From positions 434,001 to 498,000 of the forward strand of contig JASEVX010000085.1 of NCBI GenBank assembly GCA_031761405.1: DNA of 64,000 nt, read 5' to 3'. Below the pieces are notes generated by a model. The model was not told where the DNA came from, made no database searches, and saw only the letters and a program-made list of their open reading frames with translations. Shown here one piece after another: positions 34,135 through 44,381 of this stretch. Within the stretch, counting starts at the first letter, position 1; the number at the start of each line of letters is the position of its first letter. A program made the translations under genes and the position numbers. This DNA comes from Serripes groenlandicus. Its lineage: Eukaryota; Mollusca; Bivalvia; Cardiida; Cardiidae.

Positions 34135-34347
34135 CTATATTGAGTTTATTACTATGGGTCTATTATCACGAAATATCCATAAAATGAAATGAACTTCGTC
34201 CACCAGTTCATTACAGCTACAGATGTTGCATCCTCTATTATCCCCAAGAATACCTAACAAATGGCCCATTTCTATTTGTAAATAGTTATCGCACATTCTA
34301 ACATTGATAGCTGATTGAACCAGCTTACCACCCAGGATGGCGTACAA
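34135..34347 (-). pseudogene. C-terminal remnant of a non-LTR (LINE) reverse transcriptase
   Basis: The minus-strand frame (70 residues) contains GHLLGILGDNRGCNICSCNE then DEVHFIL. This matches the pattern DRxCxxCxxxExxDExHF(L) found in the thumb/C-terminal part of many animal LINE proteins. The usual cysteine after HFLL is replaced by a tryptophan/isoleucine stretch, and the catalytic domain is absent. It stops at the edge of the expanded MITE-A. I infer a dead, truncated LINE tail; the identification is by pattern memory. Confidence 0.55.
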
Positions 34348-34353
34348 CTACCT

Positions 34354-36022
34354 TTCAACCCTTTCCCATATACAACAAATTTGTGGCAGCAGACACATTT
34401 GAACACATCTAATTAAAAATGTCGAAAAAAACTCTTTTAATGAAAGTGTATTCATTGAATAAAGTTGAAAACATCTAATTAAAAATGTCGAAAAATCTCT
34501 TTTAATGAAATTGTATTCATTGAATAAAGTTGAAAACATCTAATTAAAAATGTCGAAAAATCTCTTTTAATGAAATTGTATTCATTGAATCAAGTTGAAA
34601 ACATCTAATTAAAAATGTCGAAAAATCTCTTTTAATGAAATTGTATTCATTGAATAAAGTTGAAAACATCTAATTAAAAATGTCGAACAATCTCTTTTAA
34701 TGAAATTGTATTCATTGAATAAAGTTGAAAACATCTAATTAAAAATGTCGAAAAAACTCTTTTAATGAAATTGTTTTCATTGAATAAAGTTGAAAACATC
34801 TAATTAAAAATGTCGAAAAATCTCTTTAAATGAAATTGTATTCATTGAATAAAGTTGAAAACATCTAATTAAAAATGTCGAAAAAACTCTTTTAATGAAA
34901 TTGTTTTCATTGAATAAAGTTGAAAACATCTAATTAAAAATGTCGAAAAAACTCTTTTAATGAAATTGTATTCATTGAATAAAGTTGAAAACATTTAATT
35001 AAAAATGTCGAAAAAACTCTTTTAATGAAAGTGTTTTCATTGAATAAAGTTGAAAACATCTAATTAAAAATGTCGAAAAATCTCTTTTAATGAAATTGTA
35101 TTCATTGAATAAAGTTGAAAACATCTAATTAAAAATGTCGAAAAAACTCTTTTAATGAAATTGTTTTCATTGAATAAAGTTGAAAACATCTAATTAAAAA
35201 TGTCGAAAAATCTCTTTTAATGAAATTGTATTCATTGAATAAAGTTGAAAACATCTAATTAAAAATGTCGAACAATCTCTTTTAATGAAATTGTATTCAT
35301 TGAATAAAGTTGAAAACATCTAATTAAAAATGTCGAAAAAACTCTTTTAATGAAATTGTTTTCATTGAATAAAGTTGAAAACATCTAATTAAAAATGTCG
35401 AAAAATCTCTTTAAATGAAATTGTATTCATTGAATAAAGTTGAAAACATCTAATTAAAAATGTCGAAAAAACTCTTTTAATGAAATTGTTTTCATTGAAT
35501 AAAGTTGAAAACATCTAATTAAAAATGTCGAAAAAACTCTTTTAATGAAATTGTATTCATTGAATAAAGTTGAAAACATTTAATTAAAAATGTCGAAAAA
35601 ACTCTTTTAATGAAAGTGTTTTCATTGAATAAAGTTGAAAACATCTAATTAAAAATGTCGAAAAATCTCTTTTAATGAAATTGTATTCATTGAATAAAGT
35701 TGAAAACATCTAATTAAAAATGTCGAAAAAACTCTTTTAATGAAATTGTTTTCATTGAATAAAGTTGAAAACATCTAATTAAAAATGTCGAAAAAACTCT
35801 TTTAATGAAATTGTATTCATTGAATAAAGTTGAAAACATCTAATTAAAAATGTCGAAAAAACTCTTTTAATGAAAGTGTATTCATTGAATAAAGTTGAAA
35901 ACATTATATAACACGAAAGGAGGAATTGCTTGATTTGAGCAATTTCTCTTTTTGCAACAATGTTTTCGAAAGTCTTCCACTGCAAAGCCGTTAGAAAGAA
36001 TCTGTATTTTGGAAAGGGCTAA
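34354..36022 (-). mobile_element. Giant MITE-A containing an internal satellite
   Basis: The left part (34354-34405: AACCCTTTCCCATATACAAC, GGCAGCAGACACATTTGAAC) and right part (35902-36022: GGAATTGCTTGATTTGAGCA, AAGTCTTCCACTGCAAAG, TTTGGAAAGGGCTAA) are the two halves of one MITE-A. The normal interval between them (ATTGAATAAAGTTGAAAACA) has grown into a 65-bp array, taking the element from about 230 bp to 1.67 kb. Confidence 0.9.
34406..35901. repeat. 65-bp tandem satellite, 23 copies, with a 585-bp higher-order duplication
   Basis: The monomer is CATCTAATTAAAAATGTCGA then AAAAACTCTTTTAATG and ATTGAATAAAGTTGAAAA. Nine monomers at 34602-35186 carry a private series of variants (AACAATCTC, TTTAAATG, CATTTAATT, GTGTTTTC) that recurs in the same order at 35187-35771. 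Confidence 0.95.
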
Positions 36023-36342
36023 CGCAATGTTAAAACTCATATCATTTTGAGTGTCGGTTAAATATGTTTGCCTTATTTGAATAAATTGGGACTTCAAAAA
36101 TGCTATCTTTTTTAATTACTAAAATTGATTTAGAATCGACGTAAAATTGCTTATTCCAAATATTGATACGACCTCAGCTATCAACTTTGTCTTTGTGGTT
36201 ACAGTTGGGTATTGGAGACCAGGTCAAGGACCACTCTTGTGGCGGTTATCGTGTTGGGCACTTTGGCAAGGCAAATTACCAAGCATAGCCTAAAAACTTG
36301 TTGGTCATCCTAATGGTGTTTCACTCCTCTTTCAACCTTTTT
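36023..36342. other. Unannotated spacer
   Basis: No gene or element recognised. Confidence 0.5.
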
Positions 36343-36546
36343 TTCAGTTATATCACGGCGTTCCTGTGCAAGTTACCAGTACTACTTGTTCGTTTTCTCC
36401 GACACCAGCAAAACAGTCGTAATGCTAACCCATCGCCATCGAGGGCAGCCATTGCTACAATTTTAAAAGTCTTCGGTAATCGAGCCCGCAAAATCCTGCA
36501 CCCGAAACGGACGCTCTACCACTATACCATTGAGGCGATCTTAAAG
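36343..36546 (-). mobile_element. SINE type 1
   Basis: Minus-strand head TCAATGGTATAGTGGTAGAG with a degraded box B. The body and shared core CGCCGTGATATAACTG are at the left end. Confidence 0.8.
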
Positions 36547-36760
36547 GGGTCTGGAAACAAATAGTGAATATCCAGATCAACTTCCGTATCTGAAACAGAG
36601 TCGGGTTCTACATTTCCTTAAACAGCATCCCTTTGTTAAACGCTATCATACATCCAAGTAAGATCACTTCTATGGGGGTGAAGCTGTAATGGCAACGAAG
36701 AATTTGCACTGTTTGTAATGTAAATAATTACCTCTTTTTGTCACACACTAGCCATTGACC

Positions 36761-36946
36761 ATTTCCCACTTACAGAAAGTCTGTAGTGGATGACGATCAT
36801 GGATAATATACATACATGAAAATATAATTACTGGAAACATATGAAAATAATTTGGCAAAAGGAAATGCTCGTTAAGAGCAATTTATCCTTTTGTCCTAGT
36901 GAATTAAAAAGTCGTCTGTTGCATAGGCGTCATAAAGCGTGTTAAT
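36761..36946 (-). mobile_element. MITE-A, decayed
   Basis: CCATTTCCCACTTACAGAAA, the hairpin AAATGCTCGTTAAGAGCAAT and GTCGTCTGTTGCATAGGCGT remain. It ends in GTGTTAA without the CCC end. Confidence 0.7.
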
Positions 36947-38119
36947 CAGTGGCAGACTGGGACAAAGCAAGAATCTTGAATCCAAACTAGACTTACTGCA
37001 CCACCCAGTACTCTACTACGTAACCTGTGCTTTACACTAATAAACAACATGAATAAATCAATCAATTTTGTTTATTACTACTCAAGTAGTTTCAAAGTAA
37101 ATCACATCATATTATTGTATGTTGGCATGCATGGGCGCGACTCCCATGATATTGATACTTTGAAAGTGTGGGCAAAGCAACTAAGCAAGAGTTGGCTGCC
37201 AGCTAAATCAGCTATTTTTAAAAACTGCTAGCCCAAATATTATTATTAGTTTTATATTTGATTATACAAGTAATATATACACAATTAATTAATATAACAG
37301 TTTTACTTTCCCCCTTTTTAGTCAATAAGTGTACTTATCAAAAGTACTACCCAGCCGTACACATGGCTTATGAGACATTAAACATTAAATAATAAAAGTA
37401 TAAAGTAGAATTGTTGATAGATCCTTTTATAATAAATATACAATAAACATGATAAAACGGAATAAACTAGTTCAGATCTATTTAAATGTATATAGCAGAT
37501 TTCTTTTATCAGAAAGCATGTAGTAAATAAGTCGTTTGGGTATAAACTTTAAGCGGACAACGAAGACCAACACACGCATACGTATGTACACGCACCACTC
37601 TTCGCAGACGCAACGATACCAATCGGAATACCTCGGTCATGAATGCTTCACCACTGGATGATGATGGATTACGGAATTAACCGAAAAGTTCCGATTGGCA
37701 ACGATACCTTGTAATCGATAGATGTTGCTCACACATATAAATCTTGTTGGAGCGACTTGAGCGTCTTATTAAACGATTAATTTCGAATCATTTAAATACT
37801 GCACGTGTGCATTTTGCAGTTGTAATCGGTATTTTTTTTTCTGTCACCTGGTTACAATATTAAACTTAAGTCAATCGTTAAATATGTGGTGTGCTTTTGT
37901 TTGTTTCTAGCTTTGCGTGTCTGAGTACCTTTCTTATGCAGACGACTTCCGAAGGCTTCATCGAAAACAATTATTGTAAACATGTAGAAAATTTCTATAA
38001 AAAAGTGATTTCTCCTTTCCAAACAATATGTTTTCATTTTTTTTTTAAATGTATATCTTTCCATTATCTAGAATGTGTTTATACCTTTGATTTGCAAGAA
38101 AGTAAAACGCATTATAATT
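36947..38119. other. Unannotated AT-rich stretch, 1.2 kb
   Basis: No gene or repeat family supported. Frames at 37049-37231 and 37852-38121 lack motifs. Confidence 0.5.
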
Positions 38120-38372
38120 GAGCCGTCTCGCGAGAAAACCAACATTGTGGACTCTGCGTTAAGTGTCGATCCTGATCAGCCTAACAGGCTAACACGGACA
38201 GACACTTTTCGCCTCCTGCGGATTTTCTGTTTCAGAAATCACTACTCTATACCTCTTTCGCCCCGAGACGGAATGTGTCGGCCCGGTTCAGTCTGCGCGG
38301 ACAGCGCAGGCTGATCTGGTCGATGCATTACGCAGAGGCCATGTAATGTTGGTTTTCTCGCGGGACGGCTCA
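38120..38372 (+). mobile_element. MITE-B, full length
   Basis: GAGCCGTCTCGCGAGAAAAC opens and TTTTCTCGCGGGACGGCTCA closes. TTGAGCC at the left and GGCTCAA at the right extend the palindrome by one base. Confidence 0.93.
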
Positions 38373-38515
38373 AATCTCACGCATTAACGAATCATACGAC
38401 GCCCAAAATAACCAAAGTATTTAGATCACTGTTTGATCAGTTTAGCCTTGCGGTGCCGAATATACCATACTAATTATAGAGTATACCTTAACTTTTACAC
38501 AAACAACCACTTAAT

Positions 38516-38592
38516 CCGACTCACCCATGACCACCTCGACTGGGGATCAAACACGAAATGCTCGTTTTGAAATCTCCGTTTAGCGGATTTCA
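38516..38592 (-). mobile_element. SINE type 3 fragment
   Basis: Complement of a type 3 head: GGGGATCAAACACG (box B complement) and CCATGACCACCTCGACTG. Confidence 0.6.
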
Positions 38593-38593
38593 T

Positions 38594-38692
38594 CACCCGT
38601 CATCCGTCATTCGTCTTCCATCAATGGGCTAAATAATGTATGTTTGAAGGTTGCCAATTGCCTTTGGAGAATATCGTGTGTTCTTTACTACT
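38594..38692 (+). mobile_element. SINE type 2 fragment
   Basis: CGTCATTCGTCTTCCATCAA then TGGGCTAAATAATG matches the body of the 16146 copy. Confidence 0.7.
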
Positions 38693-39127
38693 ACACGCAA
38701 ACCAGGGCATATGTATAGGTTTATTGACCTCTGTGCTATAACTGATATATTATTGAAAATGGTGTCAAACTCTAAAATTACATCCTGCTGTTCTTTTTCT
38801 TCTAAATTATTACCCTTAGCGAATTCTGACGCCGCCCAAACCACATCGCTTTCGAGGCGGTTCCAAGTTTACCAGGTATTCACGTTTCAGTATCAACTGT
38901 TCAGAAAATGTACGAAGTTGATGTGTGCATCAATATAGTTTTGTCTCGTTCAAGAGTACGTTTAAAATTGAGTGGTTAACATTGCGAAACTATGATTAAT
39001 TGAACGTTTTAAGCAATACACTGTTTTCAAACGTCCAACAAATTTATTGCAGAAAATTCAACACACTTGCCAATGGTTTATAGTACAGAAGACGCTTATT
39101 TCGAATTACATCACTAGCGAGTACACA
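38693..39127. other. Unannotated spacer
   Basis: Overlapping frames of 95 and 71 residues on opposite strands show no recognisable domain; I treat the stretch as non-coding. Confidence 0.45.
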
Positions 39128-39362
39128 CGCCAGTCTGCCTCGGATGCGGGAGGGTCACGGGTATGATCCCCGGCCGGGTCATACCAAAGCCCTTATACAT
39201 GGTAGTATTGACTTTCCCTCCTTGGCACTCAGGGTTGTGAGGTTAGCCTTACGACTGTATAGCTGGTGTCAGGATAAATGGACCGGTAGTACTGGTACCA
39301 GCCAGCAAACACTGATATATAACTGAAACATTGTTGAAAACGGCGTTTAACACCATACAAAC
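39128..39362 (+). mobile_element. SINE type 1, head partly lost
   Basis: GCCTCGGATGCGGGAGGGTC, box B-like GGTATGATCCCC and GGGTCATACCAAAG, then GGATAAATGGACCGGTAGTA and the core TGATATATAACTGAAACATT with ACGGCGTTTAACACC. Confidence 0.85.
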
Positions 39363-39427
39363 ATCCGTGGTTTTTTTTCCACAATCCCGATGGTTGTAAG
39401 TTCTAGTTTTATCTTCAAGATTATTTA

Positions 39428-39666
39428 TTTGTATTGGTGTTTAACGCGGTTTTCAGCAATTTTATGTCATATCACTCCGGCCAATTAACCTACTCATTTG
39501 CTTCCTGGCTTGCTCCACACAACCGTCTTAACAAGCAACTGGCTGTTTTGTGTTCATACAGACAATTACCGCATTTGTGGAAGGCAAATAATGCGTGTCG
39601 CATTGAAATAATGTTTGCCTAGCTGGGGTTCAAGCCATGGATAGACAGCTATACCAACCAAGCTTC
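39428..39666 (-). mobile_element. SINE type 2
   Basis: Minus-strand head with AGCTGTCTATCCATGGCTTG and a degraded box B. It has the body complement (CTTCCTGGCTTGCTCCACAC) and the core at the left (GTGTTTAACGCGGTTTTCAG). Confidence 0.82.
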
Positions 39667-41484
39667 CGATGCTTCCAAGAGCGAATATCGCGAATTATGA
39701 TCAAAACTAATTATTAGAAAAATAATTCGGTTTAAACGTCCATTGAACATTTCCTTTTGCAGAATAAAAAAGGGAATAAAGAAGAAAGAAAAAGAAAGAA
39801 ATTGTCCGGGATAAACATAAATTCTCTGGGATTAATGACAATGCTCTATTCTTCGACTTCAACAAAGTTTAAAAGTCAGTATTACGTGAATCTGTCACGC
39901 GAGTAGTGTCAATAGACAAGCAAGGGAGACTTCAATAGAAAAGATTCCGTGCTAGAGTCATTAATAATGGCCCAGCCAACACGTATTCTCCTCATTATTA
40001 CGAGCCATTACATAGGGAGACAAACTCAACTGTTAATTAATAAAATCAAAGTATTTACGATGTGAGGGACAATACCTTCACTCAAACTTTAACGCCAAAG
40101 GCGTTTGAATGTTGATTTTACCGAATAAAGATAATTGAATATATAAAAAAAAAAGATGCAGTTGACTTATAACGTCCATAAAGCTGACGATTTTTTAAAA
40201 CATAATAAAACGGTGAAATAGCTCGAAACGATGAATTTCGATTTAATACTATTGTTTATGTAATACAATAGTCATGTACTACCTATTATATACATTTCCC
40301 TCTCTCAAATATTTTCGTAGCAGACGACTCTTTCAAAACACCATATAAGGTAAATGATTAACAAATTAATTAAAAAGTGAAATCAGATGCCCTTACGTTT
40401 CCCTGGACGCAGAGGGGTGCTATTTTTATGATATTTCCCGTCCCCCGTTTATTGCTGGCTATGTGAGCTAATCCTCGGTGACGACGCATTTTGGCAGAAT
40501 GATAAATTTTTCATTTTGTCATAATGTTTTCAATTCTCATCTTAGAATGCCTTCATTTCAAGATATTTTCCTTATTCAATTTTAGACGTTTTTCAAAGTT
40601 TTCTGCAGATTTAATTTGTATGTTTGGAAGCGAAGACATAATAAGGATTTTCTTGGAAATCGGATGTGGCTATTTTCGAAGGAGAGTTGATCTAAATATC
40701 AAGAAAAATGAAAAGTTGCTTTTGTTAAGCAATTTTCCTGTTTTTTCAACACTGTTTATGTATTTTTGTTCTATCTTTCATCTGCTGACCATCTCCTCCA
40801 AAACCTTCTTAGGATTATTTTGAGGCTTAGAGGTAACTCTTTGAAATGATTTAGGGTGTTTGAAACTTGTGTCTTTTCTAAATAGCGCTGTTTATAAATA
40901 ATCCCCTTCTCGGAAATAAATCACATTGATTTGCTATATAACCTTAGAGCTGAAAACAGCACAACCATCAACAAGCAAGAACAAACACGCAAACATAAAG
41001 TCTAATCACAGACGGACTCCAAATATGTTTACAATTAAAAATCGTTCGTGGTTTTTTTTAAACATAATCAGGTGACAGTCTACAAGCACCCAAAATTCCA
41101 TCTATAAAATTTCGAAATACGAGAATTGACCAAATATTAATTTAGTTCTCGTGAAAAGACGTCTCGGATTAAAAAATTGATTTAAGAGAATTTAAGGGCG
41201 GCTGCCGGTTCCTTTTTTTTTCAGAAAGATTCGGATTTCTTCGCATTTACAGTCCGACTTTTTGGAACAAGTTGCTGAAACAGATGACTATGCTCATTAA
41301 GAACAAATACTTTTTATGTAAAATATAGAAGTGTTGAATGTAAACATTTTTTTTCAAAATAACCGCGAGTGTCTGTTATAAAGTTGTCTTCATTCAATTG
41401 ATATAACATCGTTAACGTTTCAAATGGAAACCGACTATTGAAAAAAAAAATCGACCGTTCGATTACTTGGAACAGCGTAAACCC
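39667..41484. other. Unannotated stretch with faint MITE-A traces
   Basis: No gene supported. GTAGCAGACGACTCTTTCAA at 40318 and CATAATGTTTTCAATTCTCA at 40520 are probable very old MITE-A remnants. Confidence 0.5.
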
Positions 41485-41926
41485 GTTTCCACACACAGAC
41501 GCATCTGCAGCAGACGACATATGAAAGTATGGCGGTAAAAGGGAAATTGCACAGGTTTAATATTTTCTCCTTATGCTAAAATGTTTTCAACTCTATTTAA
41601 TAATTATGCTTTTATTTAACCCTTTCCCACATACGAAAATTCTGCAGCAGACGAATTCGAACATATTTTGTCAATAAAAAGACAAACTCTTTAATTGAAC
41701 GGATAACCTTTGACTAAAAGTGAAAATCATTGTGGCAAAAGGAGAAATTGCTCGTTTTGAGCAATTTCTTCTTTTGTCACTATGTTTTCCAAAAGTCGTC
41801 TGCTGCAGAGGCGTCAGAAAGCGTCAAGAGTTAAGAGATTGTTCATTTAACTTTCCTAGATGTTTTCAACGCCGTCTGCTGCAGTATATCGTACTTGGAA
41901 CGTTAGTGGGGAAAGGATTAGCTCTT
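41485..41926 (+). mobile_element. MITE-A interrupted by a second MITE-A (outer copy)
   Basis: The left piece 41485-41615 (CCCGTTTCCACACACAGACG, ATCTGCAGCAGACGACAT, AATGTTTTCAACTCTATTTA) continues at 41835-41926 (GATGTTTTCAACGCCGTCTG, TGGGGAAAGGATTA). The inner MITE-A occupies the gap. Confidence 0.78.
41616..41834 (-). mobile_element. MITE-A nested inside another MITE-A
   Basis: TTAACCCTTTCCCACATACG opens. The hairpin AATTGCTCGTTTTGAGCAAT and GTCGTCTGCTGCAGAGGCGT follow. The right end is shortened to GCGTCAAGAGTTAA, losing GGGAAAGGG but keeping TTAA. Confidence 0.88.
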
Positions 41927-41967
41927 CACCTGCATCCACCTCAGTTTTTAACATCTATTTCAACATT

Positions 41968-42366
41968 GCTAACCCTTTCACACCATGCAGGCCTTTATTA
42001 ACCCTTTCCCACATACAGCAGATCTGCAGCAGAAGACTTTGAAAAATGTCTACTAAAAAATATAGAAAATCTCAAAAGTGTCAAAAGTGTCAAATGTAGA
42101 ATTGCTCGTTTTGAACAATTTCTGATTTTTCACGATGTTTTCAAAAGTCGTATTTTGCATATGCGTCAAAATGTGTCTATATGTGGGAAAGGGTGAACGG
42201 ATTAAAAGCAAATAACTTTAGAAATATTGTGCGAAATATATCGAGCAATTTCTCGATTTGCCATCATCAAGTCATTCCCCTATTTATATTATTTCCATAT
42301 TCTGAACTAAATGACTTTTAAAGGGGGCCCCTGTTGCAGATTTAATGTATGTTGGGAAAGTGTAGA
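41968..42366. mobile_element. Second nested pair: outer MITE-A
   Basis: The left end CTAACCCTTTCACACCATGC (41970) and the right half 42205-42366 (CGAGCAATTTCTCGATTTGC, CCTGTTGCAGATTTAATG, GTTGGGAAAG) are separated by the complete copy at 41998-42197. Confidence 0.6.
41998..42197 (-). mobile_element. MITE-A, nested, near full length
   Basis: TTAACCCTTTCCCACATACA opens and ATATGTGGGAAAGGGTGAA closes. The hairpin is AATTGCTCGTTTTGAACAAT, and TCAAAAGTG is duplicated next to it. Confidence 0.85.
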
Positions 42367-42561
42367 CATAAATATTTTATTAGTATGTTATTATGCCAAC
42401 GGCTTGAAAATCGGAATTATTCGGCCAAGCTCGAAAACTTGATTTAAACCACGGACGCCGTACATGAATATACCTAAATATGAATAGGAATTGAATTTCC
42501 GGTTATCTTATGCGGTTACTTATTTTGACATGGGATAATATGAAAAGAAACAGCACACTAA

Positions 42562-42765
42562 TCTAACACTTTCTCACTTACAACATGTCTGCAGCAGACG
42601 AGTTTTGAAAATATCTTGACAAAAACATTGAATATATATCATATATCATTGAATGTTCAATTATTGAATACAGTTGAAAACATGGTGGCAAAAGGAGAAA
42701 TTGTTTATTATGAATAATTTCTTCTTTTGTCGCAATGTTCAGAAAATTCGTCTGCAAATTGAAGT
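42562..42765 (-). mobile_element. MITE-A, decayed
   Basis: ACACTTTCTCACTTACAACA, GTCTGCAGCAGACGAGTT, the hairpin AATTGTTTATTATGAATAAT and TTCGTCTGCAAATTG remain. Confidence 0.75.
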
Positions 42766-42856
42766 ATGGCCGATCGGGATTGAATGTTTGTTTATCGTTG
42801 AATATTAATGAGCGGTTAGAGATCCTGAATTCTGACTAATCCAAGTTTTTTACGAA

Positions 42857-42930
42857 TGAATGAATGAATAGTGTTTTATGGCGCATCGACAGCTAAGGTC
42901 ATTTAGCGGGCATTGACATTTAAATGAGAA
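42857..42930 (-). mobile_element. 3' fragment of the ATTC-tailed SINE
   Basis: GAATGAATGAATGAATAGTG then TTTTATGGCGCATCGACAGC matches the 3' end of the SINE at 25940-26176. A further trace lies at 43181-43208. Confidence 0.8.
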
Positions 42931-43101
42931 GTACATGTAGTTGTATTGAAAAATTTAATATGTTTGTTAGAACTATATAATGGGAATGATGGAAGTAGAG
43001 ACAAAGTCTAGGTAATGGGGACAAAAAGTATGATGTAATATTAATAAGGGTGACTATATGTGTATGAGTCCTCAAGAAAATCCGTCCCTATCCATAAATG
43101 G

Positions 43102-43106
<5 letters not shown>

Positions 43107-43135
<29 letters not shown>
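43107..43135. repeat. Poly-C tract
   Basis: About 29 consecutive C, likely unstable or mis-sized. Confidence 0.9.
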
Positions 43136-43137
<2 letters not shown>

Positions 43138-43413
43138 CAACGGGAGACGGTATACGAAATTCCTTGTACCAAAGATGAACACTGAATGAATGTATATAAT
43201 GTTTTATGACTAAAATCTATGTAATGATAATGAAATGCAGTATGTTATATAAATAAAAGTGTATATATATGTGTGATGAAATTGAAGGTCAAAAACAACA
43301 CAAAACAGCTTACAGCTTACTTAAAACACAGCTTACTGTAGTGTGAAATCTCCTTTCCAAGTTGTTATGGTTGAATTGATTAAAACAGTACTGGAAAGGT
43401 AATTAAGTACATA
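43136..43413. other. Unannotated spacer
   Basis: AT-rich. AACACAGCTTACAGCTTAC-like duplicates lie near 43300-43335. No gene. Confidence 0.5.
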
Positions 43414-43672
43414 TGAGCCGTTCCACGAGAAAACAAACATTATGGACTTTGCGTAATATATCGACCCATATCAGCAGTCCGCGCAGCCTAATCCGATCCG
43501 ACACATTCCGTTTCATGGGCATAAAGGTATAGAGTAATGATTCCTGTAACAGAAAATCCACATGAGGCGAAAAAAATAATCCGTCCGTGTTAGCCTGCGT
43601 GGCATGCTTAGGCTGATCCGGGTCGATACTTAATGCAGAGTCCACAATGTTGGTTTTCTCGGGGACGGCTCA
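43414..43672 (-). mobile_element. MITE-B, full length
   Basis: TGAGCCGTTCCACGAGAAAA opens and GTTTTCTCGGGGACGGCTCA closes, with flanking ATA on both sides. The internal palindrome is reduced to CAGTCCGCGCAGCC. Confidence 0.92.
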
Positions 43673-43820
43673 TATAAAGTGCACTATTTTTGTTTAAAGA
43701 GTTTGAACAGAAATCTAAATGAGCCACGCTTTGGCGGCTAGGTGTCTCATAGCACCTGCGTGCAGTGAAGTCGTACAGATTCATCATAGTCTTCAGTTTT
43801 CGCCCTTGTGTTGTATATAG

Positions 43821-44035
43821 TTAACCCTTTCCCACACACAACACATCTGCAGCAGACAACTTTGAAAACTTACACCCCCCTTTCAAATGAAAGTACAATA
43901 ATTGAATATAATTGAAAAACATGGTGACAAATGGAGAAAATGCTTGCTTTGAGCAATGTCTTCTTTTGTTGCCATGTTTTCAAAAGGCCGTCTGCTGCAC
44001 GGCGTCAGAAAGCGACTACACGAGGGAAAGGGTCA
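43821..44035 (-). mobile_element. MITE-A, near full length
   Basis: TTAACCCTTTCCCACACACA opens and CGAGGGAAAGGGTCAA closes. The hairpin is imperfect (AAATGCTTGCTTTGAGCAAT). Confidence 0.88.
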
Positions 44036-44381
44036 AATGTATAAATATGCTAAACAACTAGAAGTGTCGCCCCATTTGTTGTCCGTCAATGTGACTTTAA
44101 ATGAAATGGGAGAACCAATAGGACCCCCAAATAGTCAGACGCGGTCCAAGAGTAAACCATAAATTGTTTATGTTTACACAGATGTCATTATCGATAACAT
44201 GAAACAAACTATAAACATGATAAATAGAACTTGACTCGTGGAAAACTTAACCTTTCAGTAAAATATATAAAAAAAATATATAATTTTCGAACCGAACAGT
44301 TAAACGAGTTATAACGTATAATCTATGCTTAATGAACGTTAATTAACCTACATTAATAAATGAGATTAATATTTTAGATTT
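44036..44381. other. Unannotated AT-rich spacer
   Basis: No element or gene recognised before the interleaved inverted repeats. Confidence 0.5.
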
